A stretch of 64,000 nucleotides of DNA, taken from Selenomonas ruminantium subsp. lactilytica TAM6421. GTDB lineage: Bacteria; Bacillota; Negativicutes; Selenomonadales; Selenomonadaceae. The notes below the pieces were generated by a model. It did not search any database and had not been told where the DNA came from. It was given only the letters and a program-made list of their open reading frames with translations. The translations under genes and the position numbers were made by a program. The first letter of the stretch is position 1. The number at the start of each line of letters is the position of its first letter. The DNA lies in assembly GCF_000284095.1 (NCBI RefSeq), contig NC_017068.1, forward strand, positions 1,984,001 to 2,048,000. Reading direction: 5' to 3'. This document shows positions 44,072-53,015 of the stretch, piece after piece.

Positions 44072-45472
44072 TTAATTAATGATGCCGAAAGCCTGCAGGG
44101 CGAGGATCACCATGATAACTGGTGCCACATAGCGAATGACCACCCGATAGAGGCCTTTACGCGGCATGGGGCTTCCATCTGCTTCCATTTCCCCAATGAT
44201 CCATTCCGGCTTCACCAGCCAGCCGATCAGGATGGCCGACAAGAAGGCGATGATAGGCATCATGCAGGCGGTGCTGATATAGTCCATGAGATCCAGCAGC
44301 TGCCCCGTGGAACCATTCGGCAGTCCCACTTCCACATAGAACAGGCTGTAGCCTAAAGCAATAACTACGGTAATAACCGTATAGAACGCGCTGACAATCA
44401 GCGTCACCTTCTTACGCTCTGCATGGAAGATTTCCATGCAGTTGGCTACAATGGCCTCCAATACGGAAATACAGCTGGTTAAAGCCGCAAAGATAGCCAT
44501 CATGAAGAAAGCCGCACCGATAACAATACCGATAATCCCCAGGGAATTGAAAACCTTTGGCAAGGAAACAAACATGAGTTTCGGCCCGGCTGCCATGCCC
44601 TCCACACCGGAAAAGGCGAAGATAGCAGGAATGATCATCATACCGGCCAATACCGCCACCGCCGTATCCACAATGGCAATCTGGGACACGGATTGATTGA
44701 GATTCACGTCCTTCTTGACATAGGAACCATAGGTAATCATGATGCCCATGGCTACAGACAGAGAATAGAACATCTGACTCATGGCATCCAGCACAATCTG
44801 GATGTACTTGCTAAGTGTCATACCTTCAAAATTCGGCAGGAAGTAAATCGCCAAGCCCTGCAATCCGGTTCTGATCGTTCCATCAGGCTCATGTACCTCC
44901 AAAGTCAGCACATACATAGAAATCAAAATGACGGTAACCAACAGGACCGGCATGATAATACGGGAAGATGCCTCTATGCCCCTTTCCACACCGCGATAAA
45001 CAACAAAGGCCGTGGCCAACATGAAGATGGCCGCATAAATGCCAGACTCCACAGGATTCGTGATAAAGCCCACAAAATAATCATCCTGCGCCGCAGCTGC
45101 CCCGACTCCTGTCAGGAATGTCACCGCATACTTGGTAATCCAGCCGCCGATAACCGCATAATAAGTCATGATGATTGCCGGTACTAAGAACGTCAGGATG
45201 CCCAAAAATTTCCAGCCAGGCTTCATGGCTCCATAAGCCTTGATGGAACTGAGCTGTGTCTTACGCCCGATAGCCAAATCAGAAGACAACAGTGCGTAGC
45301 CAAAGGTCACAAGCAAAATCAGATACGTCAGCAGAAAAATTCCGCCGCCATCCTTCGCGGCAAAATACGGAAAGCGCCAAAGATTGCCTACGCCAACGGC
45401 GGAAGCCGCCGCTGCCAGAACGAAGCCAAGCTGGCCGGAAAAGCTGCTGTCCTTGCTGTTTTTCTCATTCAT
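44072..45472 (-). CDS. sodium-dependent transporter, NSS/SNF family
   Basis: The protein has 466 residues and about 11-12 membrane helices. The N-terminal signature FVLAAAASAVGVGNLWRFPY, with GGGIFLLTYL following, marks the LeuT/MhsT-type neurotransmitter:sodium symporters, which take up amino acids with Na+. The C-terminal helix ends LALQAFGI. The frame opens at a GTG in GAGGTGATG, but the ATG at 45472 has GAGG 8 nt ahead. A promoter with an operator-like dyad lies upstream. Substrate is unknown; hydrophobic or aromatic amino acids are usual for the family. Confidence 0.93.
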   Translation of the reverse strand: MNEKNSKDSSFSGQLGFVLAAAASAVGVGNLWRFPYFAAKDGGGIFLLTYLILLVTFGYALLSSDLAIGRKTQLSSIKAYGAMKPGWKFLGILTFLVPAIIMTYYAVIGGWITKYAVTFLTGVGAAAAQDDYFVGFITNPVESGIYAAIFMLATAFVVYRGVERGIEASSRIIMPVLLVTVILISMYVLTLEVHEPDGTIRTGLQGLAIYFLPNFEGMTLSKYIQIVLDAMSQMFYSLSVAMGIMITYGSYVKKDVNLNQSVSQIAIVDTAVAVLAGMMIIPAIFAFSGVEGMAAGPKLMFVSLPKVFNSLGIIGIVIGAAFFMMAIFAALTSCISVLEAIVANCMEIFHAERKKVTLIVSAFYTVITVVIALGYSLFYVEVGLPNGSTGQLLDLMDYISTACMMPIIAFLSAILIGWLVKPEWIIGEMEADGSPMPRKGLYRVVIRYVAPVIMVILALQAFGIIN

Positions 45473-45501
45473 ATACATCACCTCTAATCGTTAATGATAT
45501 T

Positions 45502-45531
45502 ATTATACACCTTTACAGTGATTTGTAAAGG
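45502..45531 (-). promoter_or_regulatory. promoter and operator-like dyad of the NSS transporter gene
   Basis: On the minus strand TTTACA (45524-45529) and TATAAT (45502-45507) are 16 bp apart. The perfect inverted repeat CCTTTACA-N6-TGTAAAGG (45510-45531) covers the -35 and spacer, so a bound repressor would block transcription. Confidence 0.7.
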
Positions 45532-45599
45532 TTTTTATTATAAATATATACTTTTGTCCATTTATGGCTAACATCACTTTTAGTCATAAGAAGAAAAGC

Positions 45600-45636
45600 A
45601 GCCGCAATCCATGCCTATCGGACAGGGATCACGGCT
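45600..45636 (-). terminator. intrinsic terminator of udk
   Basis: On the minus strand AGCCGTGATCC pairs with GGATTGCGGCT around a 15-nt loop, followed by GCTTTTCTTCTT. It is 48 bp past the udk stop. Confidence 0.75.
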
Positions 45637-45683
45637 GACTTTGCCTGTTTTATGCTCCGCTCAATATGGACATTTGTTTCACG

Positions 45684-46307
45684 TCAGTCTTCATCCGGAT
45701 TTTCCAAAATCCGTTCAATCTTATTTTTCATGACTTCAAAGGCCACATCGTTAAGACCGCTGTTGAGGACAATATCCGCCACATTGCGGGTGGGTTCCAC
45801 ATAGAGATAGTGCATGGGCTTTACCGTTGCCAGATAATGCTCGATGATATCCTGCAGCTCCCGGCCCCGTTCTTCCATATCCCGCACCACGCGGCGCAGA
45901 ATGCGTTCATCGGCATCCGCTTCCACGAAAATCTTTATGTCAAACATATCCCGCAGGCGCTCGTCCTGAAAGATCAGGATGCCTTCCACCACAATAACGC
46001 GGCTGGGATTGATGGTCACCGTTTTGTCCGAACGATTATGTTGGGTAAAGTCATACACCGGACATTTGATGCTCTGCCCCTTGCGCAGGGCATCGAGATG
46101 CTCCACCAATAAGTCCGTTTCCAAAGCCTGGGGATGGTCGTAATTGATCTTGCGGCGTTCCTCCATGGATAAAGCATCGTTGGCACGATAGTAATTGTCA
46201 TGATATATGACCGTTATGTTATCACCAAAAAAGTTTTTCAAGCGATTGGTAAAGGTGGATTTGCCCGAACCCGAGCCGCCCGCAATACCAATAATCGTTG
46301 TCTTCAT
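45684..46307 (-). CDS. udk: uridine kinase
   Basis: It phosphorylates uridine and cytidine in pyrimidine salvage. The protein has 207 residues with the P-loop GIAGGSGSGKSTFTNRL, the HDNYYRANDALS substrate block, YDHPQALETDLL, YDFTQHNRSDKT and the VVEGILIFQDERLRDMFD Walker B region. The frame extends 11 codons upstream; the ATG at 46307 begins MKTTIIGIAGG and follows AGGAGG by 11 nt. It lies 56 bp after the coiled-coil membrane protein gene, probably in the PBP1A-tyrS operon. Confidence 0.95.
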   Translation of the reverse strand: MKTTIIGIAGGSGSGKSTFTNRLKNFFGDNITVIYHDNYYRANDALSMEERRKINYDHPQALETDLLVEHLDALRKGQSIKCPVYDFTQHNRSDKTVTINPSRVIVVEGILIFQDERLRDMFDIKIFVEADADERILRRVVRDMEERGRELQDIIEHYLATVKPMHYLYVEPTRNVADIVLNSGLNDVAFEVMKNKIERILENPDED

Positions 46308-46363
46308 TTGGCGCAACACCTCCTTTGGGTAATTCAGCATTAGTAACGATTATAGCACAAAAC

Positions 46364-47095
46364 TCATTCTTCCGCTAGTATTTCATAGAGCTCCATTATC
46401 TCCCGTATTCTTTTGGTTTCAACAGCACTCAACTCATGACGGCGCGACTTGCCACCACTCTTATAATAGACAATATAACCGCCGCCAACACTCAAGATTC
46501 GTTTGAATGCATCAACAACTGCCTTATTGGCATTCAGGGAGTAACTTTCAGTCAACCACTCTGCATCAGAGGCCATATGCTTATTCAGTTTTGACGGATC
46601 AAACGCAATGGTTGTCGTCTGACCGCCCGCCACAATATCCAAGTGATCCCCCTTTATCCAGGCTGTCTGCAATGGATCGCTGATATGATAATAATAATAT
46701 ACATCATAAGCGATCATGCATTTTCCGTTCCCCGCTATCACAAAAGGACGCAGATAAACCCCCGGCTCCGGCTTTTTCGGCCATCTATGCCTATAATAAG
46801 TCATACCCCCAACGGTTTCCGCACTCATACTGTCCTTTAGTTCCCGGGATTTTTTCTCCTTGGCTTCTGCTGCCGCCTTCGCCTTTGCCTCTTCCTGACG
46901 GCGGATTTCTTCCTCCCGGGCCCTTTGAGCCTCCCGCTCCAGCTCCTCCGGCGTCTTTTCCCTTAATTTCTCTGCCTGCAGCTGTTCCTGTTGCAGTTTC
47001 TGCTGCTGATCAAAATAGTAATAAGCCGCGCCGCCCACAACCATAATGCATAAATACACTGCCACCGCACCGATAATAAGATTTCGCTTCGTCAC
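46364..47095 (-). CDS. membrane-anchored coiled-coil protein, unknown function
   Basis: The protein has 243 residues: one N-terminal membrane helix (NLIIGAVAVYLCIMVVGGAA) and an Arg/Glu/Lys/Ala-rich coiled coil (about 30-95). An unrecognised C-terminal domain of about 145 residues follows (YYRHRWPKKPEPGVYLRPFV, TAWIKGDHLDIVAGGQTTTI). The helix and topology place that domain outside the cytoplasm. The frame opens at an ATG with no ribosome site; the GTG nine codons later has GGAGGGGG ahead and is chosen. The tyrS terminator separates it from tyrS. Confidence 0.68.
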   Translation of the reverse strand: MTKRNLIIGAVAVYLCIMVVGGAAYYYFDQQQKLQQEQLQAEKLREKTPEELEREAQRAREEEIRRQEEAKAKAAAEAKEKKSRELKDSMSAETVGGMTYYRHRWPKKPEPGVYLRPFVIAGNGKCMIAYDVYYYYHISDPLQTAWIKGDHLDIVAGGQTTTIAFDPSKLNKHMASDAEWLTESYSLNANKAVVDAFKRILSVGGGYIVYYKSGGKSRRHELSAVETKRIREIMELYEILAEE

Positions 47096-47166
47096 CACCC
47101 TCACCCCCTCCGTTACCTTCATATTTTGCCAAGAAAGGAAAAAATCCTGCTCCCCAAGCGCTAAAA

Positions 47167-47189
47167 TGACCGGTCAAATTGACCGGTCA
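47167..47189 (-). terminator. terminator of tyrS, a double TTGACCGGTCA dyad
   Basis: TGACCGGTCAA-A-TTGACCGGTCA is an 11-bp inverted repeat of two palindromes, followed by TTTT on the minus strand. It lies 14 bp past the tyrS stop and belongs to the same dyad family as the phzF, pckA and thrC copies. Confidence 0.7.
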
Positions 47190-47203
47190 TCCCATTCTGA
47201 CTT

Positions 47204-48412
47204 TTACTTCGTCAGCTTATAGTATTTTTTCTTGCCCTTTTTCACAATGGCTTCGCCATCCTTGAAATCAGCCTCTGCCAGCACATAATCCGCATCGCTG
47301 ACCTTTTCGTCATTCAGGGACAGGCCATTTTGCTGAATCAGACGGCGGCCTTCGCCCTTGGAAGCAAAGACTTTGCCAGCCACCAGCACATCGAGCAGCT
47401 TCTGACCGACTTCCGCCTTAACTTCCGGAATGTCAGCGCCGGCACCGCTGCCACCAAACATGGCTTCGGCAGATGCCTGTGCCTTGTTGGCCTCTTCTTC
47501 GCCGTGGACGATTTTCGTCACTTCATAAGCCAATACCTTCTTGGCCTCATTGATAGCAGCATCCTTGAGTGCACCCAAGCGGCGAACCTCATCCATGGGC
47601 AGGAAGGTCAGCAACGCCAGGCAGTTTTCTACGTCTGCATCATCCACATTGCGCCAGTACTGGTAGAACTCGTAGGGGCTGGTCTTCTCGGCATCGAGCC
47701 AGAGGGCACCGCCGGCAGTCTTGCCCATCTTCTTACCATCGCTCTTGGTCAGCAATTTGTTGGTCAGACCATATACAGCCGTGTTGTTCTTGCGACGGTT
47801 GAGTTCCACGCCCGCAATGATGTTGGACCACTGATCGTCGCCGCCCATTTCCAGCTTGCAGCCATAACGACGGTTGAGTTCCAGGAAGTCATACCCCTGC
47901 ATGACCATGTAGTTGAATTCCAGGAAAGTCAGGCCCTTTTCCCAGCGCTGCTTGTAGCAGTCAGCTGCCAGCATGCGGTTGACCGTGAAGCAGGCGCCGA
48001 CCTCACGCAGCAGATCGATGTAATTGAGCTTGCGCAGCCAGTCGCCATTGTTGACCATGATGGCCTTGTCATCGCTGAAATCGATGAAACGGGCAATCTG
48101 CTTCTTGAAACATTCGCAATTATGCTCGATATCTTCATCGGTGAGCATCTTGCGCATATCCGAGCGACCCGAAGGATCGCCCACGGTGCCCGTGCCGCCG
48201 CCCACCAGGCAGATGGGACGATGGCCCGCCCGCTGCATATGTGCCATAGCCATCAGAGCGATGAAATGCCCAGCATGGAGGCTGTCAGCGGTGGGGTCAA
48301 AACCAATATAGAACGTCACGCGCTCCTTATCGAAAAGTTCCCGCAGTTCTGCTTCATTGGTGCACTGCGCAATAAAGCCGCGTTCCTGTAATGTGTCAAA
48401 TACGTTTGCCAA
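47204..48412 (-). CDS. tyrS: tyrosyl-tRNA synthetase
   Basis: The protein has 402 residues and is a class I synthetase. Motifs: the HIGH-like [26 protein letters not shown], the tyrosine-binding [15 protein letters not shown] and QWSNIIAG blocks, and the second signature [16 protein letters not shown], where KMGKT stands for the KFGKT of typical TyrRS. A C-terminal S4 RNA-binding domain follows (about 340-402). The start is TTG at 48412, 8 nt from GGGAG. It is 22 bp downstream of the PBP1A gene. No T-box leader is visible. Confidence 0.96.
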   Translation of the reverse strand: MANVFDTLQERGFIAQCTNEAELRELFDKERVTFYIGFDPTADSLHAGHFIALMAMAHMQRAGHRPICLVGGGTGTVGDPSGRSDMRKMLTDEDIEHNCECFKKQIARFIDFSDDKAIMVNNGDWLRKLNYIDLLREVGACFTVNRMLAADCYKQRWEKGLTFLEFNYMVMQGYDFLELNRRYGCKLEMGGDDQWSNIIAGVELNRRKNNTAVYGLTNKLLTKSDGKKMGKTAGGALWLDAEKTSPYEFYQYWRNVDDADVENCLALLTFLPMDEVRRLGALKDAAINEAKKVLAYEVTKIVHGEEEANKAQASAEAMFGGSGAGADIPEVKAEVGQKLLDVLVAGKVFASKGEGRRLIQQNGLSLNDEKVSDADYVLAEADFKDGEAIVKKGKKKYYKLTK

Positions 48413-48434
48413 CGAACTCTCTCCCTTGTTATCT

Positions 48435-50540
48435 TTAATTTCGGCCCTTGCCTACACCGTCACCGGGTTCCGGGGCCACCACTGGCGGCATAGCTGGTGC
48501 ATTGCCGGGCTTATTGCCATTGCCAGCCGGTGCTGATTTGTTTTCGGTATTTTCCTTGCCATCTTTCTTATCAGCAGCCTTTTTATCCTCTTTTTTCTTG
48601 TCATCCTTCTTCCGGAGCTCCTGCTTATGGTCGTCTTCCAATTCGCCGACGCCACCATAATTGCTGGAACGCGAACCATCAAAGTTCTTGGCCGGTGTCT
48701 GGGCTACCGCCTTCTGCATGAAGGCTTTCCATATCTCGGCAGGCAAATGACCGCCCATAATACCTCTGGTTGGGGTATTATCATCATTGCCAACCCATAC
48801 GCCAGCTACCAGATCCGGCGTATAACCTACAAACCATGCATCGTTGTAGTTACTCGTCGTACCGGTTTTGCCAGCAGCCGGACGACCAATATTGGCCCGA
48901 GTACCCGTGCCCTTCTTGATGACATCTTCCAGCATATCCGTGAGCTCTGCAGCGCTGGATTCACTGACCACACTGCGCTGCTTAGGTTCACTCTGCTCCA
49001 GCACCTTGCCATTGCGGTCCAGCACCTTCACGATCACCACAGGCTCCACATGGACACCCTTATTGGCAAAAGTACCATAGGCGCTGGTAATCTCCAGCGG
49101 TGTCACGCCTTTGGTCATCCCCCCCAAGGCCGTAGCCAGCTGACGGTCATTCTGGGGACCTTCCAATACAAAGGTGCTGATGCCCATTTCCTGCGCATAA
49201 TAGATAGGCTTATCAATGCCCAGCTTCTGAGCGATCTTAACCGTCGGCACGTTCATGGAATAACGGGCCACTTCCCGCATGCTGACACGTCCGCTGAAAT
49301 TGCCGCTGGCATTCTGCGGACGCCAGCCATTGATATCAATAGGGCTGTCGTTGATCACCGTGTTCGGCGTGAACTTATTTTCCAAGGCCGCAATGAACAC
49401 AAAGGGCTTGAAGGCCGAACCCGGCTGACGCACAGCCATGGTAGCGCGGTTGAACTGATCATTGCCACGGCCGCCCACCATGGCTTTCACATAACCATTA
49501 TGAGGATCGATGGCCACAAGTGCCATCTGCGGCTGTGCCAAACCATTGCCATCCGTCTTATAGGTAGGCAGCTTGCTGACCGTTTCCTCCGCAGCCTTCT
49601 GCATATCCATATCAATGGTGGTATAGATTTTCAAGCCTTCCTTATAAACAGCATCGGCACCGTATTTATCAATCAGCTTCTGTGTTACATAATCAATAAA
49701 GTAGGTAGCAACACCATTTTCAGTCTTCTTAGCCGGTTTTACCAGCTTCATTTCTTCTTTTTTCGTCTTTTCTGCCGTGGAACGATTAATATAACCATAT
49801 TTTTCCATCTGATCCAGCACAACAGCCTTACGCTCCTGAGCTGCCTGCAGATTATTCAGCGGCGAAAAATAGTTCGGGCTCTTCGGGATGCCCGCCAACA
49901 TTGCACACTCATTAAGATCCAGATCCTCGACATCTTTGCCGAAATACGTCTGGGCAGCAGCCTGCACACCATAAGCACCCTGGCCAAAGTAAATCTGATT
50001 CAGATACATTTCCAGAATCTCTTTTTTCGTATACTGACGCTCCAGCTGCAGAGCCAGGAAGACTTCCTGCACCTTACGGGTAAGAGTGCGGTCCTGCGTC
50101 AGATAGGCATTTTTCGCCAGCTGCTGGGTAATGGTGGAACCACCTTCGGCTACCCCATGTCCCCGGATATTGGTATACAAAGCACGCATGATGCCTCGCG
50201 GGTCCACGCCGGAATGCTCATAAAAGCGATTGTCCTCCACCGCTATGAATGCATCCTGCAGCTGCTTGGGAACCTGCGCAATCTTTACCGGGCGGCGATT
50301 CTCCGCTGCGTGGACATTGGCAATCTCGTTGCCATTGATATCATAGATCTGCGAAGACGCCGGCGGCAAGATATCGTTAGCCAGATCCGGCTTAGTATTC
50401 ATACTGGCAGTAAGAAATCCACAGCCAATACCAGTGACCATGACCATGACAATCAAACCAAGGCCCAAAATGACACGCTTGAACGTTCCACCAGACTTGG
50501 CAGAACGCTTTTGACGGCTCGTATTTGAACGTTTATCCAT
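48435..50540 (-). CDS. class A penicillin-binding protein 1A
   Basis: This bifunctional peptidoglycan synthase has 701 residues. A cytoplasmic tail ([17 protein letters not shown]) and one membrane helix precede a GT51 transglycosylase with [32 protein letters not shown] and [14 protein letters not shown]. The transpeptidase follows with SxxK in [12 protein letters not shown], SxN in RYSMNVP and KTG in [15 protein letters not shown] Lys/Asp/Glu-rich tail ends in a Pro-rich stretch. The frame opens 15 codons earlier; the ATG at 50540 has AAGGAGG. tyrS follows 22 bp after its stop. Confidence 0.95.
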   Translation of the reverse strand: MDKRSNTSRQKRSAKSGGTFKRVILGLGLIVMVMVTGIGCGFLTASMNTKPDLANDILPPASSQIYDINGNEIANVHAAENRRPVKIAQVPKQLQDAFIAVEDNRFYEHSGVDPRGIMRALYTNIRGHGVAEGGSTITQQLAKNAYLTQDRTLTRKVQEVFLALQLERQYTKKEILEMYLNQIYFGQGAYGVQAAAQTYFGKDVEDLDLNECAMLAGIPKSPNYFSPLNNLQAAQERKAVVLDQMEKYGYINRSTAEKTKKEEMKLVKPAKKTENGVATYFIDYVTQKLIDKYGADAVYKEGLKIYTTIDMDMQKAAEETVSKLPTYKTDGNGLAQPQMALVAIDPHNGYVKAMVGGRGNDQFNRATMAVRQPGSAFKPFVFIAALENKFTPNTVINDSPIDINGWRPQNASGNFSGRVSMREVARYSMNVPTVKIAQKLGIDKPIYYAQEMGISTFVLEGPQNDRQLATALGGMTKGVTPLEITSAYGTFANKGVHVEPVVIVKVLDRNGKVLEQSEPKQRSVVSESSAAELTDMLEDVIKKGTGTRANIGRPAAGKTGTTSNYNDAWFVGYTPDLVAGVWVGNDDNTPTRGIMGGHLPAEIWKAFMQKAVAQTPAKNFDGSRSSNYGGVGELEDDHKQELRKKDDKKKEDKKAADKKDGKENTENKSAPAGNGNKPGNAPAMPPVVAPEPGDGVGKGRN

Positions 50541-50626
50541 ACGCTGCCTCCTTAAATTTATACTTTCCCATTGTAACACACTCAATCGATTTATGCCACC
50601 CTGTTGGCCTTTTCCACAGGAAAAAT

Positions 50627-50655
50627 TTGACGAAGGCCCGCCCTTCCACTATAAT
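50627..50655 (+). promoter_or_regulatory. promoter of the SpeD-like gene
   Basis: TTGACG (50627-50632), a 17-bp spacer and consensus TATAAT (50650-50655). It is divergent from the PBP1A gene. Confidence 0.85.
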
Positions 50656-50688
50656 GTATGTTATGACATTACGAAGGAGCGAGAAAGC

Positions 50689-51150
50689 ATGAAAATCTTA
50701 GCCCGTCATTTGACCGCGGATTTATTTAACTGCCAGAACAATCAGTTGAATGATAATGATCTCATTTTAGATATGCTCAAAAAGATTCTGCAGGATTTGG
50801 AGATAAAACTGATCAGTCATACCATTGAAACACCAGTCAACGACCACCATGTGTTTATGCTGATCCTCAACGAGGGACACATCACACTGCAGATTTATCC
50901 CCAGCTGAAATATGTGGCCATGGATATCTTCCTCTGCCAGGAAGATGCCGAACCGGATAAATTAGGCCAGGCTGTACGCAGTTTCTTCAAACCGGACAAG
51001 ATCAAGACCACCGTGCTGAAGCGCGGCGATTTCGGTACCGCCAAAGAACTCAAACCCAAAGTTAAGACCAAGGTTGCCCCCCTGCGCAAGATTCACAACA
51101 CCGGCGCCAAGGTCATCCGCATTCTGGCCCGCCGCAACAATTCGCAATAA
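50689..51150 (+). CDS. S-adenosylmethionine decarboxylase-like protein lacking the pyruvoyl serine
   Basis: The protein has 153 residues. The fold pattern of the small bacterial SpeD is visible: LARHLTADLFNCQNNQLND at the start, then the strand NEGHITLQIYPQLKYVAMDI and FLC. In active SpeD the middle reads ESHxxIHTWPE and the Ser becomes the pyruvoyl group. Here it is Glu62-Gly63-His64, so self-cleavage cannot occur, and the second conserved His is also replaced (LQIYP). The Cys of the DxFTC motif is kept. The C-terminus is basic (KPKVKTKVAPLRKIH). The gene has its own promoter, an AAGGAGCG site and a terminator, so it is expressed. Function unknown. Confidence 0.7.
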   Translation: MKILARHLTADLFNCQNNQLNDNDLILDMLKKILQDLEIKLISHTIETPVNDHHVFMLILNEGHITLQIYPQLKYVAMDIFLCQEDAEPDKLGQAVRSFFKPDKIKTTVLKRGDFGTAKELKPKVKTKVAPLRKIHNTGAKVIRILARRNNSQ

Positions 51151-51167
51151 TTTCATAGGCAAAAAAG

Positions 51168-51202
51168 AAGGTGCTGTTGACCATTCATCAACCAGCACCT
51201 TT
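51168..51202. terminator. bidirectional intrinsic terminator
   Basis: AAGGTGCTG-TTGA pairs with TCAA-C-CAGCACCTT around a short loop, with A-rich and T-rich flanks. It separates the SpeD-like gene from the convergent PAS-GGDEF gene. Confidence 0.88.
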
Positions 51203-51207
51203 ATTTA

Positions 51208-52497
51208 TTACTCAGTCACCATTCGCGGCTTCAGTTTATCTTTGATATCCTCATAAAAAACGTATTTTCCCCGGCAATGCTCTTTCACGTAATAGAGCGC
51301 ATCATCACTGCGTTGCAGAAGCGTGTCTAATGACACTTTATCATCATACGTCTCAGCCACCCCAATACTCATGGACAGCTTTCCTAAGCTCTTATCCAAA
51401 TCAAAATGCTTTCTCATTACGGCACAGAGTTCGTCCAATATCCTGCACATTTCTGCCCGCTCCAGTACAGCAAATATGGCCACTACGAACTCATCACCAC
51501 CAAGCCGGGCAATGAAATCCTTAGGAAACGCATTTCGCAGCACTTCACTGACCATCATCAATGCTGCATCGCCAAACTGATGGCCATAACTATCGTTGAG
51601 CTGCTTAAAATAATCCAGATCGATATAGCAAAGTGTCAGCGGTCCTTGACGGTGTTCATCCAGATATTGATAGAAATAACGCCGGTTCGCCAACTGCGTC
51701 AGCTCATCCGTACGCGAAATCTTCAAGATCCGCTCCTGATTGGCACATGTCTCCGTCACATCTGTCGCCGCACCAATATTCCCAATCATCATACCATCTT
51801 CATCAAAAACAGGCGTCTTATAGGTATTCAACTGTCTTAACCCCAACCGCGAATGCAGCACCTGTTCCTTAAATAATGTGGTCTTCTGATCTTTGGCAAT
51901 CGCTTCATCTGTTTCCAAACAAACGTACTCGCCTTCAGCATACTTCTCGGGTGGTATCCCCCAGATTTCACAATGCTTTTTACCTATCACTTCAGACCTG
52001 GGCTTACCCACCATCTCACAAAAGGCCTTATTAACCTTCAGATGATGCCCCTCCATATCTTTGAACCAGACAAAGCCTGGCATCATATCAATAACAGTCT
52101 GCAGGCAATTCTGCGTGTTCCAAAAACACCTTTGCCGATACAAATCGTCCAACAGCTGCTGACAATAAAACCCCAATAGCTCATCTGGCAGCGGCACAGG
52201 CCAAATATGCCGCACCCGTGCCAGTTTTTCCTGCGGCCAAACCGTGTTTGCTGGGGCACATACAACCAGATTGGTTTTCTCCCCAAATAAATGATTTATA
52301 TCATCTGTTTTCCACGATATATGCTCCCCCAGCACAATCGCTGAGCACTTTGAATCTGCCAATGCGGCAGCATCATCAAGTGATGATGCCGCTGCAAGCC
52401 GCAGCCGTCCATCCTTGGGCAGCGGCAAGCTTTTCAGCATATCCACAGTATGCTCTGTCATACCTACCATAATGACAAACAGGTGACAAAGATACAT
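51208..52497 (-). CDS. PAS-GGDEF diguanylate cyclase
   Basis: The protein has about 429 residues. An N-terminal segment (about 1-110) of unknown type contains a conserved-looking VLGEHISW and PVPLPDELLGFYCQQLL. A PAS domain follows at about 120-250 (VIDMMPGFVWFKDMEGHHLK, AATDVTE). The GGDEF domain (about 265-425) has ISRTDELTQLANRRYF, YIDLDYFKQLNDSYGH and the active-site ARLGGDEFVVAIF. The position five residues before GGDEF reads FPKD, so the RxxD inhibitory site is lost. It should be a soluble c-di-GMP synthase. The start ATG was picked 9 nt after GAGGGG; nearby ATGs are possible. Confidence 0.87.
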   Translation of the reverse strand: MYLCHLFVIMVGMTEHTVDMLKSLPLPKDGRLRLAAASSLDDAAALADSKCSAIVLGEHISWKTDDINHLFGEKTNLVVCAPANTVWPQEKLARVRHIWPVPLPDELLGFYCQQLLDDLYRQRCFWNTQNCLQTVIDMMPGFVWFKDMEGHHLKVNKAFCEMVGKPRSEVIGKKHCEIWGIPPEKYAEGEYVCLETDEAIAKDQKTTLFKEQVLHSRLGLRQLNTYKTPVFDEDGMMIGNIGAATDVTETCANQERILKISRTDELTQLANRRYFYQYLDEHRQGPLTLCYIDLDYFKQLNDSYGHQFGDAALMMVSEVLRNAFPKDFIARLGGDEFVVAIFAVLERAEMCRILDELCAVMRKHFDLDKSLGKLSMSIGVAETYDDKVSLDTLLQRSDDALYYVKEHCRGKYVFYEDIKDKLKPRMVTE

Positions 52498-52626
52498 AAT
52501 CATCCACCCCTCAAAACTTCTAATTTCATCATACAACAGGAGTGTTTTACCGTCAATAATAACTTAACAAGTTGAAGACATCTATGAAAAGGAAAAAGGG
52601 AATATCCCGGAAACTCAAAAAAATGT

Positions 52627-52655
52627 TTGACAAGGATAGATAATTCTGCTAATAT
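52627..52655 (+). promoter_or_regulatory. promoter of tRNA-Leu
   Basis: Consensus TTGACA (52627-52632), 17 bp, TAATAT (52650-52655), 33 bp upstream of the mature tRNA 5' end. Confidence 0.88.
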
Positions 52656-52687
52656 ATTTTTTGTCAGCAACAAACAAGTTGCTATCT

Positions 52688-52774
52688 GCCGGCGTGGCGG
52701 AATTGGCAGACGCAGCAGACTCAAAATCTGCCGTTGGCAACAACGTATCGGTTCAAGTCCGATCGCCGGCACCA
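52688..52774 (+). tRNA. tRNA-Leu (anticodon CAA)
   Basis: An 87-nt class II tRNA with the acceptor stem GCCGGCG/CGCCGGC, anticodon loop CTCAAAA inside the GCAGA/TCTGC stem, a long variable arm (CGTTGGCAACAACG) and the T-arm GGTTCAAGTCC. The 3' CCA is encoded. The anticodon reads UUG codons. Confidence 0.95.
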
Positions 52775-52786
52775 CTTGAAATTAAA

Positions 52787-52816
52787 GGCTCCATGAGGTT
52801 TTCATGGGGCTTTTTT
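52787..52816 (+). terminator. intrinsic terminator of tRNA-Leu
   Basis: GGCTCCATGA pairs with TCATGGGGCT (two wobble pairs) and is followed by TTTTTT, 12 nt after the CCA end. Confidence 0.88.
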
Positions 52817-52836
52817 GTTATTCACTTTTGAGGTGT

Positions 52837-52858
52837 TTGCCTACCACTTGCCTACCAC
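52837..52858. repeat. tandem 11-bp repeat near the 3' side of tRNA-Leu
   Basis: TTGCCTACCAC is repeated twice without a gap. It lies 63 bp past the tRNA. tRNA-Leu genes are common integration targets, and the repeat could be a scar; no integrase is present. Confidence 0.45.
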
Positions 52859-52952
52859 CAGAAATCAACCAGTGATGTCAACTTTATTTATTCACTCTAC
52901 TATCGAGGATGGCTGTAAATAATTATAAGATAATTGCACCAATCCTTTGCCC

Positions 52953-52981
52953 TTGCAAAAATAATCATTTCCGCCTATAAT
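52953..52981 (+). promoter_or_regulatory. promoter of the small coiled-coil gene
   Basis: TTGCAA (52953-52958), a 17-bp spacer and consensus TATAAT (52976-52981). Confidence 0.85.
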
Positions 52982-53015
52982 GGACATATCATTTTTTTAG
53001 GAGTGACTTTTTAAC

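Noticed and set aside
47123-48434. T-box or other leader for tyrS or thrC
   Set aside because: The gap before tyrS is only 22 bp and that before thrC 34 bp; no specifier loop or antiterminator fits.
48627-50528. 633-codon plus-strand frame over the PBP1A gene
   Set aside because: Shadow of the class A PBP, which has all catalytic motifs. The His-rich translation is typical of an antisense frame.
52500-52775. 91-codon minus-strand frame
   Set aside because: It is read through the antisense of tRNA-Leu and its promoter; no ribosome site.
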